Shown: positions 38,547 to 50,759 of the stretch, one piece after another
Position numbering within the stretch: position 1 is the first letter of the stretch
How the letters are laid out: each line of letters begins with the position of its first letter
Assembly (NCBI RefSeq): GCF_022201045.2
Contig: NC_068558.1
Span: 48,649,501-48,713,500, forward strand
DNA from: Citrus sinensis
Taxonomy: Eukaryota > Streptophyta > Magnoliopsida > Sapindales > Rutaceae
Reading direction: 5' to 3'
DNA: 64,000 nt
Notes under the pieces: model-generated
What the model was told of the DNA's origin: nothing
Seen by the model: only the letters and a program-made list of their open reading frames with translations
Database searches by the model: none
Position numbers and translations under genes: made by a program

Positions 38547-39968
38547 ATGGCGAGAAAACTACACGTAGTGATGCTTCCATGGTCAGCCTTCGGTCACCTG
38601 ATGCCTTTCTTTCAACTCTCCATAGCCTTGGCAAAATCAGGAGTCAAAGTCTCCTTCATATCAACCCCAAAAAACATTCAAAGACTCCCAAAACCCGCTC
38701 CAGAGTCAGAAGTAGCTGCCCTAATCAACTTTGTTGAGTTTCCATTACCAGCTTCCGCTGCCTTGGACGACAAATTACTCTTGCCTGAAGGCGCCGAGGC
38801 TACGGTGGACATTCCATCTGAAAACATTCAGTATCTAAAGATAGCATATGATCTCCTGCAACATCCTTTCAAACAGTTTGTTGCTCAACAGTCCGTAGAT
38901 TGGATCATCGTTGATGTTATGAGTCATTGGGCGGGGAAGATTGCACAAGAATATCATGTCCCTCTCTTGCTGTTTTCTGCCTATTCAGCGGCTGCATTTC
39001 AATTTATAGCGAATCCAGAATGCTTGGTTGGCGATGGTCAGAAAAGAGTTAGGCCATCCGCTGAGAGCTTGACGGCAGTTCCAGAGTGGGTGGACTTTCC
39101 ATCTTCCGTAGCTTTACGGACGTTCGACGCAATCGGGATGCATCATGGTTTCTATGGAATGAATGCCTCCGGGATAACAGATGCTCACAGGACCGCCGAA
39201 ATTCTCCATTCATGTCAAGCTATGGCTATACGCAGTTGCCCTGAATTTGAAGGTGAATACTTGAATTTACTTGAAAAGCTTACTGGGAAGCCAGTAATTC
39301 CAGTGGGGTTGCTCACACCGGAACCGAATTCTGCAAAAGGAAGAGATCATCAGATTAGTAAGATATTTCAATGGCTTGATGAGCAGAAGCCTAGATCGGT
39401 TGTGTTTGTTGGGTTTGGAAGTGAGTGTAAGCTCAGTAAAGATCAAGTTTATGAGATTGCGTACGGGCTTGAGCTATCTGGATTGCCATTCTTGTGGGCA
39501 CTGAGGAAACCCGAATGGGCTACCGATGATGTTGATGCTTTGCCGCTGGGTTTTGCCGACACAATTCGCGGCAAAGGAATTGTGTCCATCGGATGGGCAC
39601 CGCAATTGGAAATTTTGGCACATCCATCAATCGGGACCTCATTGTTTCACGCTGGTTGGGGTTCGGTGATAGAAACTTTGCAATTTGGACATTCTCTTGT
39701 TGTGTTACCACTCATTATTGATCAGCCTCTGAATGCAAGGCTTCTGGTTGACAAGGATTTGGCTGTGCAAGTAGAAAGGAAAGATGATGGGAGTTTTACA
39801 AGAGATGGGATAGCCAAGGCTCTGAGACTGGCCACGGTGTCTGAGGAAGGTGAGAAACTAAGAGTACGAGCTAGAGAAGCCGCTAATACTTTCAACGATA
39901 AGAAGCTGCATGATGATTACTCTGTTAGATTTGTCGAGTACCTCAAAATCAACGTGGCTACAAAATAA
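38547..39968 (+). CDS. UDP-glycosyltransferase, UGT91 family-like
   Basis: An intronless gene of 473 residues, normal length for plant family 1 glycosyltransferases. The N-terminal domain has the catalytic-type His 17 in LPWSAFGHLMPFF, and a VDVMSHW block near 122-128 matches the place of the activating Asp. The C-terminal PSPG sugar-donor motif is at about 350-393 (WAPQLEILAHPSIG, ending IIDQ). In this motif the usual HCGWNS is HAGWGS (Ala 369, Gly 372). UGT91 enzymes usually add a sugar to another sugar on flavonoids, saponins or terpenoid glycosides. Donor and acceptor cannot be read from the sequence. A Mutator-like MITE ends 245 bp upstream, and two dead relatives lie at 36312 and 43331, so this is the survivor of a small tandem array. 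Confidence 0.92.
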   Translation: MARKLHVVMLPWSAFGHLMPFFQLSIALAKSGVKVSFISTPKNIQRLPKPAPESEVAALINFVEFPLPASAALDDKLLLPEGAEATVDIPSENIQYLKIAYDLLQHPFKQFVAQQSVDWIIVDVMSHWAGKIAQEYHVPLLLFSAYSAAAFQFIANPECLVGDGQKRVRPSAESLTAVPEWVDFPSSVALRTFDAIGMHHGFYGMNASGITDAHRTAEILHSCQAMAIRSCPEFEGEYLNLLEKLTGKPVIPVGLLTPEPNSAKGRDHQISKIFQWLDEQKPRSVVFVGFGSECKLSKDQVYEIAYGLELSGLPFLWALRKPEWATDDVDALPLGFADTIRGKGIVSIGWAPQLEILAHPSIGTSLFHAGWGSVIETLQFGHSLVVLPLIIDQPLNARLLVDKDLAVQVERKDDGSFTRDGIAKALRLATVSEEGEKLRVRAREAANTFNDKKLHDDYSVRFVEYLKINVATK

Positions 39969-42900
39969 TAAGGATTATGGTCCTTGTGCATCATTTTTAT
40001 TCAATGTTTATTTTGCTTCGCTTTTCTTTGTCAAATTAAAAATTAATAATAAGGATATTTCTTTATATGATCGGCCCTCCCAACCACCGCTGATGTGGAC
40101 TTTTCTTTATTCAATGTTTTTAAATTTATGATTCTATTTTTTGAATTCAGAAAATATTAAATACGTGTTCGGTAGATTGTTTTTTAAAATATTTTTAAAA
40201 ATATAAAATTCATTCTATACTTTTAACAAAGGAAATAAGAAAATATTTTTTTCTTATTTTCCTTACTTTTCATTTTCCAACACAATATTAAGTTTCAAAA
40301 TGACCAATTTTCTTTCACCATCTCACAAAATAATAATAATAATAATAAACAAAATTATTATTATTATTATTATTATCCAAAAAATAATTTCGCTCACAAT
40401 AATCTTTTCTTTTTATATACATTATAACATTTATATTTTTATATATTAATTAAATATGTAGAGTTTATCATTTTTCTTTAAACAAAAAAATTAACAAGAT
40501 CACCTAATTTATTCTTAAAATTAAAATAATCAAACTAATTAAATTATAAAAATGATTATTCATTACTTAATTTTAAGTTTATAGAAATTATTCCAATAAT
40601 AATTCTTTAAAATATTCCTAACGAACATGTTTTACTTTTTTTTTTCATTTTCAAGATTATTTTTTTGAAAACGATACCGAACACGTTTTTAAATTATAAA
40701 ATAAATTTAAAAATAATATTTTTATTCTCGTTTTTGTTTCATAAAAACAACATTTGGAAAATAATACCGAATAGAGCCTCCCTTATTGTTGTTGACTTGC
40801 AATTTGTAGATCAAACTCAAAGCAATGAAATTCTTCCTAATTATTAACAATGGCGTTTCCGTCACCCTATCTTCGGTTCCGAGGTATTTTGTATGGTGAC
40901 AACGCATGAACGTCCAATTCTGGCACATAGAAATTGCACATGGACACTGCAATTATCTGAAAAAAGAAAAAAAAAATATATTCTTACCAGTTTTGCTACT
41001 TAATGCCATCCCCATAATATACATCGGTCTCAAGAAAATTGAACGCAAAAACATGTTAAGGACAAAAATGCAATAATTTTGTCTCTACTATATCTGACAA
41101 TCAAATAGCGTATCACATGAGTTTCTAGAAAAGTTATTAGTACTATTGTTTCTTTAATTGTGTTCTTTTAAATGTGACATTAACCTACAGAAGGAGCAGA
41201 AAAGAAAAAGAAGATAAGTATTCCATAGGAGATGGTAATATTAACTAGGAGAAATACTAGTGTTAATTTTATGAAAAATGATTGAGAACTAAATACTGAT
41301 AAAATCTTGACAAAACACATTTGAAACACAAAGTCCTTTTGGGTAAATTAAAAAAATAATTAAACTTTATGTACTTATAATTTATATCCTATTTTAATAA
41401 GTCCCCAACTTAAATTTATGTCTTTATTATTTTATCTTAATATTATTTTATCTTAATATTTATATTTTGTTATTGTAGGCATATTTTAAGAACCAAGAAG
41501 AAATCAGTTGCGCTATGGGGAATAAATTTACACAAGATTAATAATTTAAAATATAAAAATTGAGATGCCAATTTAACTAACAAGTGGAAGACAAAAGGAA
41601 CCATATTGTTTTGAATTAAATTAATTGAATTTGGTGGGCTTGACGTGCATGCATGGGCTTAAAGTTAGTGGCTTAGCTTGGCTTTCTTTTAATCCTTTTA
41701 GGCCACATTTGGAAGATAAGATTGAATTTGATTAACTTTTAGAATTAAATTGAATTATATTAGATTGGATTAAATATGATAATATCTTTTGTTTGGTACA
41801 ATTTAGATAGGATTAAGTTAATTTAATTTAATAAATCTAAATTACTATTTAAATAATATAATATTTTTAAATTATATTGATAATTATTGACTTTAATAGC
41901 TAATATTCAATACTACTAGAAAGAAATAGTTGATTATTTTTATGTTTAATACTCAATACTAGTTTAGATAAATTAATGAATAAAATTTTGATATTCTATA
42001 TAAAATAAAATTGTAGGTTAAAGAAATTAAGAAATTAACTTATATGTTTAATCTTTACTAAAATACTAGGTTAAATGGAAAATAAAAGAGTGATAAAGAA
42101 GATACAAAATCTTCATTTAATTTTATCCTAACTAAACCCATATAAATATAAGGACTAATAAGCCCAATTGTTTTGGACTAAATTTTGGTCTATCCTATTA
42201 GTCAATGGCAACCAAACATACCTTAAATCAAACTATTTTATTAATCCCAAAATCCAATCCAATCCTGCTATTTATCCAAGCTCTCAAACATAAGCTTAAG
42301 GATTTAGAGGCCTGGCTTGGCTTTGTTTTAATCATTTTGATTTAGAGGCCGAGCATTATTATATAAAGAAGAGAAAACGAGAGGATAATTAAAATGAGAA
42401 GCAATTGCTACACGAGGAGAGTCCGAGAGCAAGGAAAGCTGATTGAAGACATAACAGACTTTTTCTTTGGTATTTTTAATTTATTACTTTCATAATTGAG
42501 TGTTCATTATTCTGCTTAATATTTTTTAATATTTGGCCAATATTTGAATGATTTGAGATACATAATGAGACCAAAATGAGATTTATGTGTTTTTACTCTA
42601 TGTAATGGATGTCATAAATTGAATGAAATATAGAGATACAACAATGTGATTCATATACTTTTATTTAAGAATTTTCATAGAACTTAATGAACCTTGACAT
42701 ATTTAAAAATTCACATAGAGATATAGTAGTTAATAAGTGAAGGCATTTTTGATATTATTTAAGAAAAAATATTGAATAGATTAGGAAAATTGACTGTCAA
42801 CGTGAGTAATAGTTTTAGTAGTATAGACGTAGAATTAAATTGGATTAGTTATGGTGAAGTCGAATGTCCTTATGTCTTAATCTCTTGATGATTTTAGTTA

Positions 42901-43330
42901 CTGTTTACATCTTTACTTAATTTTTAGTTGCTTTGTTTAATATTATTTTTAATCTAAATTCTCTTATTTCGATTGTTCAAATAAAATTGTGCTAGAATGA
43001 ATTTGGTAGCTAATAAGAAGTAAAATCTTTATAGAATAATATTTTACTTTACATTATATTACTTGTGCCATCTAATATACTTGTTAAATTACGTAACAAA
43101 ACTCACTTAAAACAACGAGTTTTAAGTGCGTTTTTGTTAAGATTTTTTATCAGAATTTTATTTTATATCAGTAATTATACACTTCTGACACCTAATTATT
43201 TCATTCAAAATATTTTCACACATAACATTTTACCAAATATATAAAACAGAGCATTGTTGTCCTTCTCCCATATAAAGTGCCATTCTTTATTTATATAAAA
43301 GGCGAAATTCAACATCACATGCAATAAAAT
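39969..43330. other. Intergenic AT-rich DNA
   Basis: No gene is supported. 40163-40687 is a TIR element listed separately. 41699-42297 looks like another hAT-type MITE (TTAGGCCACATTTGGAAGAT at the left; AAACATAAGCTTAAGG at the right). It is flanked by similar text GGCTTGGCTTT at 41680 and 42316 regions. The rest is AT-rich with no recognisable feature. Confidence 0.4.
40163..40687. mobile_element. hAT-like MITE (ACGTGTTCGGTA ends)
   Basis: The left end ACGTGTTCGGTAGATTGTTTT and the right end ACGATACCGAACACGT form an inverted pair. The inside is AT-rich and non-coding. I could not see an exact target duplication, so the ends are approximate. Confidence 0.55.
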
Positions 43331-43430
43331 TAAGAACTTCACATGGTGATGCTTACATGGTCTGTTTTTGGCCACATGATGCAATTTTTAATAACTCTTT
43401 GTTGCCTTAACTGAAGCAGGAGCTGGAGAA
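43331..43430 (+). pseudogene. UGT91-type N-terminal relic
   Basis: AACTTCACATGGTGATGCTT followed by TGGTCTGTTTTTGGCCACAT aligns with the first 30 codons of the intact UGT gene (KLHVVMLPWSAFGHLMPFF). The following TCTTTGTTGCCTTAACTGAAGCAGG still shows the match but is out of frame. Nothing of the gene is found beyond about 43430. Confidence 0.75.
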
Positions 43431-44681
43431 TTTGCTTAGTATTGAGATATTGTAATTTTTAAGTTAGTAGAAAAAACTCATAATTATGAAATAAAAGTTA
43501 ATAGTGTATAGTATATATAATTTTTAAGTAGTAATTTTGACAAAAATTGTAAAGATATTATAAGTTTTTCATCATAAAAATAATGGATCAAACCAACTTA
43601 ACTTTTAATTTACAACAATTAGTGTTTATTATAAACTTTAGTGTTATACCATCCAACCTTAATAGCAAATAGGGCTCAAGTGAGTCAAGTCTCCTATATA
43701 GTATATATCAACCCACCAAACATCCCTAAATTCCACCAAATTTAACATCTTAATAAAGTTCATAATGAAGCCAAAGTTGTAGAAATTCACCTCCCTAATT
43801 TGAGATACCATCACGTTAAACGCTACGTGATTATTAGAAAGTGGATCGAGGTCCTTTTTTTTCATCCTAATTTGTAATTACTACATTTTTTAATTAACTT
43901 CTCTTCCACTTTCTCTCTTTTTTTCCCCTTTAACATGATTTTATTTGAATACAATAAAATTAAAATGACAATATGTTTGACATGTTTCCTGAAGTTGACC
44001 ATGTAATTTTTTCAAGAAAATTCGGAAGATTGTTAACACGTTACACTATTGTTCTAAAGCAACAGATTGAAACTTCTGCGGTTGTAAAAATTCATTGACG
44101 AACGTTAAAATAGAACCACATGTGTCATTAGTATTAGGACCGATAAATAAACCAAGTAGCATAATAAATAGAAAATGTTTATTAATTTGCCACATAATTG
44201 TTTTCATACTTTGGAAATTTTATCTGAGAAACAATTATTTTGATATATTAATAGAAATATCCAAATAAATAGTTTTGGCATTCTTTTTCGGAAGGCACTT
44301 TTAAAATGTGATGCAATTTCCGTTTTTTTGTGAACACTTCCTGGGGGGTTTGGGAATTTTTTTTTTTTTTTTTTTTTTTTGCCATTCCGTCTATGTTACT
44401 TGAACAGTTTTCTTTTTCTTAAAAATTACCTTTCACTGATGGTAAATCACAAATTTCACATGAAGTAAAATTGTAATCGGATGAAAATTCATATCCTTTC
44501 GTGCGGGCGGGTAAGATTTCTCCATTGGCGTCTAGCACCTGATCTCTTTCATATGAGATGAACCTCTTGTTCTAGATTCTGATAAACCAAAATCACCAGT
44601 TTCAATGTTGATACGTTTACATATCTGAGATTTTTTTGCCCCATTTTTTTTTTTTTCGTTTTTGTTTGCTTTTGATTAATC
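43431..44681. other. Intergenic DNA before the DUF604 gene
   Basis: AT-rich DNA with a 22-base poly-T tract near 44359-44380. The minus-strand open stretch at 43659-43865 has no family I recognise. The DUF604 leader is probably within the last 150 bp. Confidence 0.4.
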
Positions 44682-46911
44682 ATGAGCAGCCCATCAAAAG
44701 ATCAAGAAAACCCATTAAGAGATCACATGGTGAAAAATTCTCATACAAATTCTTGGTCTCTCCCCAAAACGATGATCTGTTTCATCGTTTTAGTATCTCT
44801 TCCGTACGTATTTTACTCATTAATTTTGTTATATTCGTCAGACACCCCAAATCATGAACCTGTGATCCGCATTCATCGACAACATTCTCGAAACAAAGTT
44901 CTGGTACCCACACACGTACCATCATCCGACGACACCGAAGATAAAACAAGCCTAAAACACGTCGTATTTGGCATTGGAGCCTCATCTTCAACATGGGAAC
45001 ATAGAAGAAATTACATCAGAACATGGTGGCGACCAAACGTAACAAGAGGCCATGTCTGGTTAGATAAGCCTGTTAAAAACAGCAGCATTGATCATCTTTT
45101 GCCACCAATAAAGGTCTCAGGCGACACATCAAAGTTCCAATACAAGAACCCAATTGGCACCCGAGACGCGATACGGATATCGAGGATTGTTTCGGAGAGT
45201 TTCAGGCTTGGATTGAAGGATGTGAGATGGTTTGTGATGGGAGATGATGATACAGTATTTTTTCTTGATAATTTGGCTAGGGTTCTGTCCAAGTATGATC
45301 ATAACGAGTATTATTATATTGGCTATCCGTCGGAGAGTCATTTGCAAAATTTAGCTTTTTATTACGGGATGGGATTTGGTGGTGGTGGGTTTGCCATTAG
45401 TTATGCTTTAGCAAAAGCTCTTGAGAAAATTCAAGATGAATGTTTGCATAGAAATCCATCTTTGTACGGCTCTGATGAAAGGATTTTTGCTTGCATGATG
45501 GAACTCGGTGTTCCTCTCACCAAACACCCAGGATTTCACCAGGTTTTTTGCTTTCCGATTTCTGTTTAGTTGCTTATTTAGAAACATTATTATCAAAATT
45601 TATATTGTCTCCCTTCAAATTCAATTCATTTAGCAACCATGCATATACATTCATTCACTCTACACATTGTTTCAGTTGTTCTTACTTCATTTAGCCCCGA
45701 ATTACTTATGATATGTACGTAGATCTAAAAGAGACGAACCATTAATGTGACTTTTTCTCCCTTGGAAATAGTTATTTTTAAGTTCTGCGATTAGATATGA
45801 GATTTTTATATTCAATCGTCATGATAGAGATGCTCACTAATACAATTACTCCTGGTCAGCTTTATCATAAATCAGCAAGCATAACCATGTGTCATCAGCA
45901 ATAGTTTGCCCCATCCCCCACGTATACCTTCTATATATATATATGCCTCTACTCTAATGTAAACACGTTTGTGGCAGTGCCGAACTTTCTGGCTTGACTT
46001 GACCAAACATTCAAAGGCATGCATGCATATAAAAGTTTATTAATCAATTGCTAATCATCATTATTGTTCTTCGATCTGTTATGTTACTATTGTTATTTTC
46101 TAGCAATTAATTATACTTAGATTATATCTTCTAATACGGCTTGTATGTGGGATATATTTTGAGGGATGCAGCTTGATATATACGGGGACCTCTCGGGGAT
46201 CCTTATGGCTCATCCGGTGGCACCGATACTCTCTCTCCACCACTTAGATTTGATCGAGCCAGTGTTCCCAAAAATGGACCGTGTAAAAGCCGTGAAACGG
46301 CTAATGGTTCCAATGAAATTAGACTCGGCCGGACTCATTCAACAATCCATTTGCTATTGCAAAACCAGGAGCTGGACTGTATCTGTTTCGTGGGGCTACG
46401 CAGTCCAAATATACCGTGGCATAATTGCAGCAAAAGAAATGAGTGTCCCGGCCAGAACGTTTATTGATTGGAATTTCGGAGACGAAGATGTTTACTTCTC
46501 ATTCAACACGCGACCTGTTAGCACTAACCCCTGCCAAAAGCCATTTGTGTATTATTTGTCCAATGCTTTGTTTAATCTCAACTTGAATCGTACGGCTAGT
46601 GAGTACATCCGACATCAGGAATCAAACTCCGATTGTGACTGGAAAATTGCTGATCCCTCTCGAATTAAGAGGATCGAGGTTTACAAGAAACCTGACCCAC
46701 ATTTATGGGACAAGGTAATTAATTATGTTTTCAGCTTTCACAAGTACATTAATTATATATCTTGTTTACAACTAATTGATGTGTGTTTTGCATTTGCATG
46801 CATGAGCAGCCACCGAGAAGAAATTGTTGCAGGATATTACCGACGAAGAAGAAAGGGACAATGGTAGTTGATGTAGGGGTATGCAGAGAAGGTGAAATTG
46901 CTGGGTTGTGA
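44682..46911 (+). CDS. DUF604 fringe-like glycosyltransferase (Golgi type II)
   Basis: Three exons: 44682-45542, 46172-46714, 46810-46911, giving 501 residues. The layout is a short basic N-terminus, one membrane anchor at about 31-53 (MICFIVLVSLPYVFYSLILL), a stem, and then a catalytic part starting LKHVVFGIGASSSTWEHRR. The metal-binding DDD is at 188-190 (WFVMGDDDTVFF), and GYPSES, GGGGFAISY and GSDERIFACM follow. Exon 2 has the conserved HPVAPILSLHHLD and TRTFIDW-like blocks (ARTFIDWNF). The end contains PPRRNCCRI. Plant DUF604 proteins are predicted beta-1,3-glycosyltransferases related to Fringe, with unknown acceptors. It holds the place of At1g01570 between the MAP kinase and FRO2. Confidence 0.93.
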
Positions 46912-48379
46912 TAGAAATTAGTTTTTCATATTCTATACTTAGCATTAATTGCTTTCCCTTCGCAGCTCAGAACTCAAAATTTCTTCTATTTTTTTATTCA
47001 TCGTTGATTTGGGTACTATCCATCATAATCGATGTGATTGTGATCAAAACGCTTAGACGATTTTTTTTTTCTTTTTCCCCCTCTTAAAAATGTAAACAAC
47101 AGCAGAAACTTGGAGTTCATTTTTTTGGTACGGTCAGATAATTGGTATAAGAAATTTCTGTGGATTTTTAATATTAAATATCGTTTGTATTGTAATATTA
47201 ATATTATTTCAAAAAAATTGCATAAGCTACAATCAACTTATAAGCAATAATATTTTTAAAACTCCTCCCATACATAAAACGACTCTAAAAAAAATACAGG
47301 CACGTAATATTAAAAGAATGACTTTACAACGTACAGTTGCATTACTGTCAAATCTTACACGACTACACGAGTAATGTATTACTAGTTTGGATATTTAATT
47401 TATATGTAATACATTATGCATCATTATTGATTGGATTAAAAAGTATCTAATAATAAATTAAATAATATTATACACATGACGAAAAACAATTGATAACACA
47501 TTGATTTTTTTTAACTAATTAAGTATCAGGTTACTGTATTATACAGATACTTACAATTGTTATGACAGCATATCAATATATTAATGTTTACAATCAAATA
47601 TATAACTAGGACTTATATTACAATGATATTCACAATCAGATATAATAATTAGGACTTACATTATTACATTTAATTATATAAAATACATATCCAGATAAAT
47701 AATACTTACTGAGAAGGGGTGCCTTTACTCCACTCGCATTCCGTAAGAAAGAAAGACTTTACAAATATCTCCACACAATTAAGCTTAATTGAGTGAGATT
47801 TTTTGAGTTCATGGGGTCAAAGTCATACTTAACTTTAAGGGTAATAGTTTACCATTGGGCTAAAGCTCAAATGGTAATAACACATTGGTTGAATACGCAT
47901 TAAGTAACTCTTAATTATTAGTAGATGATCAGAATATTTTTTTTAAAAAATATTATGTAATTTTAGTAAGTTTTCATTTAGATTGTCCTTGCTACTGGCA
48001 AAATATGAATAAATGTATCTATTATCTATAAGAGCAGGTTTTTTCAAAATTTTAGCGGTTCTTATCATTATTTTATAGATCAAAGCTAGTACGATAGATT
48101 TCTAATTAGAATTGTAATATCATGCAGGATGGATGATAAATAAGGTGAGGGACCCATTTAGTACGAAAGATTAACTAGATCTTTACATGAGAAAAAGTAT
48201 AAAGTTAGGGATCAAAATGTTATTATCTTAGACGCCAACGTGTAACAACTGTCAAAACGCGTGGACACGAACTCAGTCGTCTCCGAGTCAACGGCTCACT
48301 TATACATAAACTCACAACTCAACAGCACTCATTCATCTAATCTCATCTCAGTTCTTCAACTAGCTTTTGTTTGTATCTA
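46912..48379. other. Intergenic DNA before the malectin-like gene
   Basis: AT-rich with no coding signal. A TATA-like TATACATAAA is at 48301-48310, 79 bp before the next start codon. The preceding 60 bp have GTCAAAACGCGTGGACACG and CGAGTCAACGG, the latter containing an inverted W-box-like GTCAAC. Confidence 0.4.
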
Positions 48380-49792
48380 ATGGAGAATCTGCGCAAAAAC
48401 CAAGCTTTGTTTCTCTTATTACTGTCTCTATCATCTTTCTATGGTATTGCTCTCTCTTTCTCTCCAGCCGATGACTACCTCATTGACTGCGGTTCCACCG
48501 TGGACACCACCGTAGACAATCGCCTCTTCATTTCCGACTCCTCCCGCGCCAGCTCGCATCTCTTGACCTTCTCAACTCGGTCAAAATCGATCCAACTTAG
48601 TCACCGAAATGGTAAATTACCTGAAATTTATAACTCAGCAAGGGTTTTCGATAGACCATCGAGGTATATTTTCAAGATCAGAGACAAGGGAACCCACATG
48701 GTACGCCTACACTTCTATCAATTAAATTCGTCTCAATTTGTTTCAGATGATGCTCAATTTCACGTTTTGGTTAATGGATATGTTGTTTTGAGCAATTTTA
48801 GTGTTGGTAATATAATTTCAAGTGCTAGTGTTAAGGAGTATCTTATCTGGATTAATGCTGAAAAGCTTGTAATTACGTTTTTGCCCACTATGAAATCGAA
48901 ATTTGCATTTGTTAATGCCATTGAAGTGATATCCGCACCTAAAGATTTGATTTTGGATACTGCCAAGTTTGTCACTGGCGATAAAATTGACAACTTTGAT
49001 GCGCTAAGTAAACAAGCGCTTGAAGTTATGTATAGGGTCAATGTGGGTGGTCCAAAAGTGACACCATTTAATGATACTTTGTGGAGGACATGGTTACCTG
49101 ATGATGAATTCCTCAAATCTAGTGAGGGATCAAAAAGGGTGTATTCTACTGGTAGGATCTGGTATCAGAGTGGAGGGGCAAGCCGTGAAATTGGTCCTGA
49201 TAATGTTTATAACACTGCCCGGGTGATTGCTGCCACGAATGCTTCAATTCCTAATTTGAATATGACGTGGGAGTTTCCTGTGATTGAGGGTTACAAGTAT
49301 CTTGTTAGGTTGCATTTTTGTGATATTGCAAGTATTTCTCTTGGTTTGCTGTTTTTCAATGTGTATGTTAATGGGAACTTAGCATACAAAGATTTGGATC
49401 TCTCCATTGTTGCGGGTTATTCATTGGCTTCTCCGTTTTATGCCGACTTTGTGGTTGATAGTTATCATTCAGGGGTTTTGAGTGTCAGTGTTGGCCCCTC
49501 AGATAAGAGCTTGGGATATGCTGTTGATGGTATTCTGAATGCAGTGGAAATCATGAAAATGAATAAGTCAATGGGTATTCTCGACGGAGAGCTCTGTGCA
49601 GGATTGATATTGAAGACTTGGCCAAGGGGAAATGTTGGTATATTGGTTCCTTTGATTGCTGCTGTGTGTGTGATGCTAAGCTTATCTGTGTTTAAGCATA
49701 GAACTTTCTGGTTTAAGAACTCGGTGGCATGGTCTAAACTGCCCATGGATGTTTCAGAAACTACTTCAAAAGTGGGCAATCAACACACATAA
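48380..49792 (+). CDS. Malectin-like receptor protein lacking a kinase domain
   Basis: An intronless gene of 470 residues. A signal peptide (about 1-26, ALFLLLLSLSSFYGIALS) is followed by two malectin-like domains. The first holds YLIDCGS, NSARVF and THMVRLHFYQL. The second holds VNVGGPKVTPFNDTLWRTW, EIGPDNVYNTA and YLVRLHFCDI. A membrane helix (about 412-432, VGILVPLIAAVCVMLSLSVF) and a 32-residue tail ending in TAA follow. The ectodomain resembles CrRLK1L kinases, closest in my memory to At5g24010, which binds wall or RALF-type ligands. Those proteins carry a cytoplasmic kinase; here none is seen after the stop. It may be a receptor-like protein, a decoy or co-receptor, or a truncated duplicate whose frame has stayed open. 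The first ATG is at 48380; the frame is open before it but without an earlier ATG. Confidence 0.88.
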   Translation: MENLRKNQALFLLLLSLSSFYGIALSFSPADDYLIDCGSTVDTTVDNRLFISDSSRASSHLLTFSTRSKSIQLSHRNGKLPEIYNSARVFDRPSRYIFKIRDKGTHMVRLHFYQLNSSQFVSDDAQFHVLVNGYVVLSNFSVGNIISSASVKEYLIWINAEKLVITFLPTMKSKFAFVNAIEVISAPKDLILDTAKFVTGDKIDNFDALSKQALEVMYRVNVGGPKVTPFNDTLWRTWLPDDEFLKSSEGSKRVYSTGRIWYQSGGASREIGPDNVYNTARVIAATNASIPNLNMTWEFPVIEGYKYLVRLHFCDIASISLGLLFFNVYVNGNLAYKDLDLSIVAGYSLASPFYADFVVDSYHSGVLSVSVGPSDKSLGYAVDGILNAVEIMKMNKSMGILDGELCAGLILKTWPRGNVGILVPLIAAVCVMLSLSVFKHRTFWFKNSVAWSKLPMDVSETTSKVGNQHT

Positions 49793-50759
49793 TATAAGTT
49801 TGTGATGTGCGATTGCTGCATACAATTTGGGTGTGAAGACGGGTTATAGTTTGCTAGTGCATTATATTTAAAAGATAATTTTAGTTCGAAGCCTCTGAAG
49901 AACTGCATGTGCTTGCAAATTATTGTTCTGTTCCTTTGTATGCAAGTTGTATTTATGTAATATAATTTTGTTTGCAAACTAGATGTAGTTTTTCTTGAAG
50001 TTATTGTGATCTTTATGTGCTGTGGGAACTTTAATGGATTATTTCATATAAATTCTATTTATATATGCAACTGTAGAATATGATGTTTTAATTTTATAGT
50101 TTGTTAATACTGCATCGGTGGAACCGTGATTCGTGAAAGTAAATCATTTTATGGTGCATCATGAACTTGAGATTTGCAGAGAAAGATTTGTGACATTTTG
50201 TCACTGACCAAGAGATCGCCACAGTTTACTTCGTGGTTTAACATGTGCAACGGGTTATTATTTAGCTGAATGAACTGTACCTAGATGTTTGGAAGTTAGC
50301 TAAATGCAACATTTGGATGAACTGCGCCTAGCATTTTTGGCCCATTTTGGTATTTAGATGTAGTTTTTAAATCACAATCCTGTAAAAAAAAAAAAAATTA
50401 TTATTATCAAATAAATGTTGATAATGTGTAATAAATATGATTTTTAAATATTGATTTTGACAAAAATGACAAAGATATTATAAGTTTTTCATCTTATAAG
50501 TGTGAAATTAAATTAATTTAATTTCTAAAATGTAACATTTAGTGTCCATAAAAAAAAATTTAGTACTATAACTTTTAAGTTATAGATACACAACCTCCAA
50601 ACTAAACAGCGCCATAATTCCCTTATAATTGATCGTAGCATAGCAGCAATATTTTGAGCTTCATGCAACTTCCAGAAGGATTAAGTGAGTCATTTTTTAA
50701 TGAATTAAAGGGGAAAGAAGAAGTTATGGTACCCTATTGATTGTCAGTAGAAATTGTAA
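49793..50759. other. 3' side of the malectin-like gene, no kinase remnant seen
   Basis: The first 250 bp are the likely 3' UTR. In all forward frames I see no kinase motif (no GxGxxG, HRD or DFG block). From about 50370 the DNA is AT-rich. Confidence 0.5.

Noticed and set aside
48371-48379. Three extra residues before the malectin-like protein
   Set aside because: The codon at 48371 is TTG; the first ATG is at 48380.
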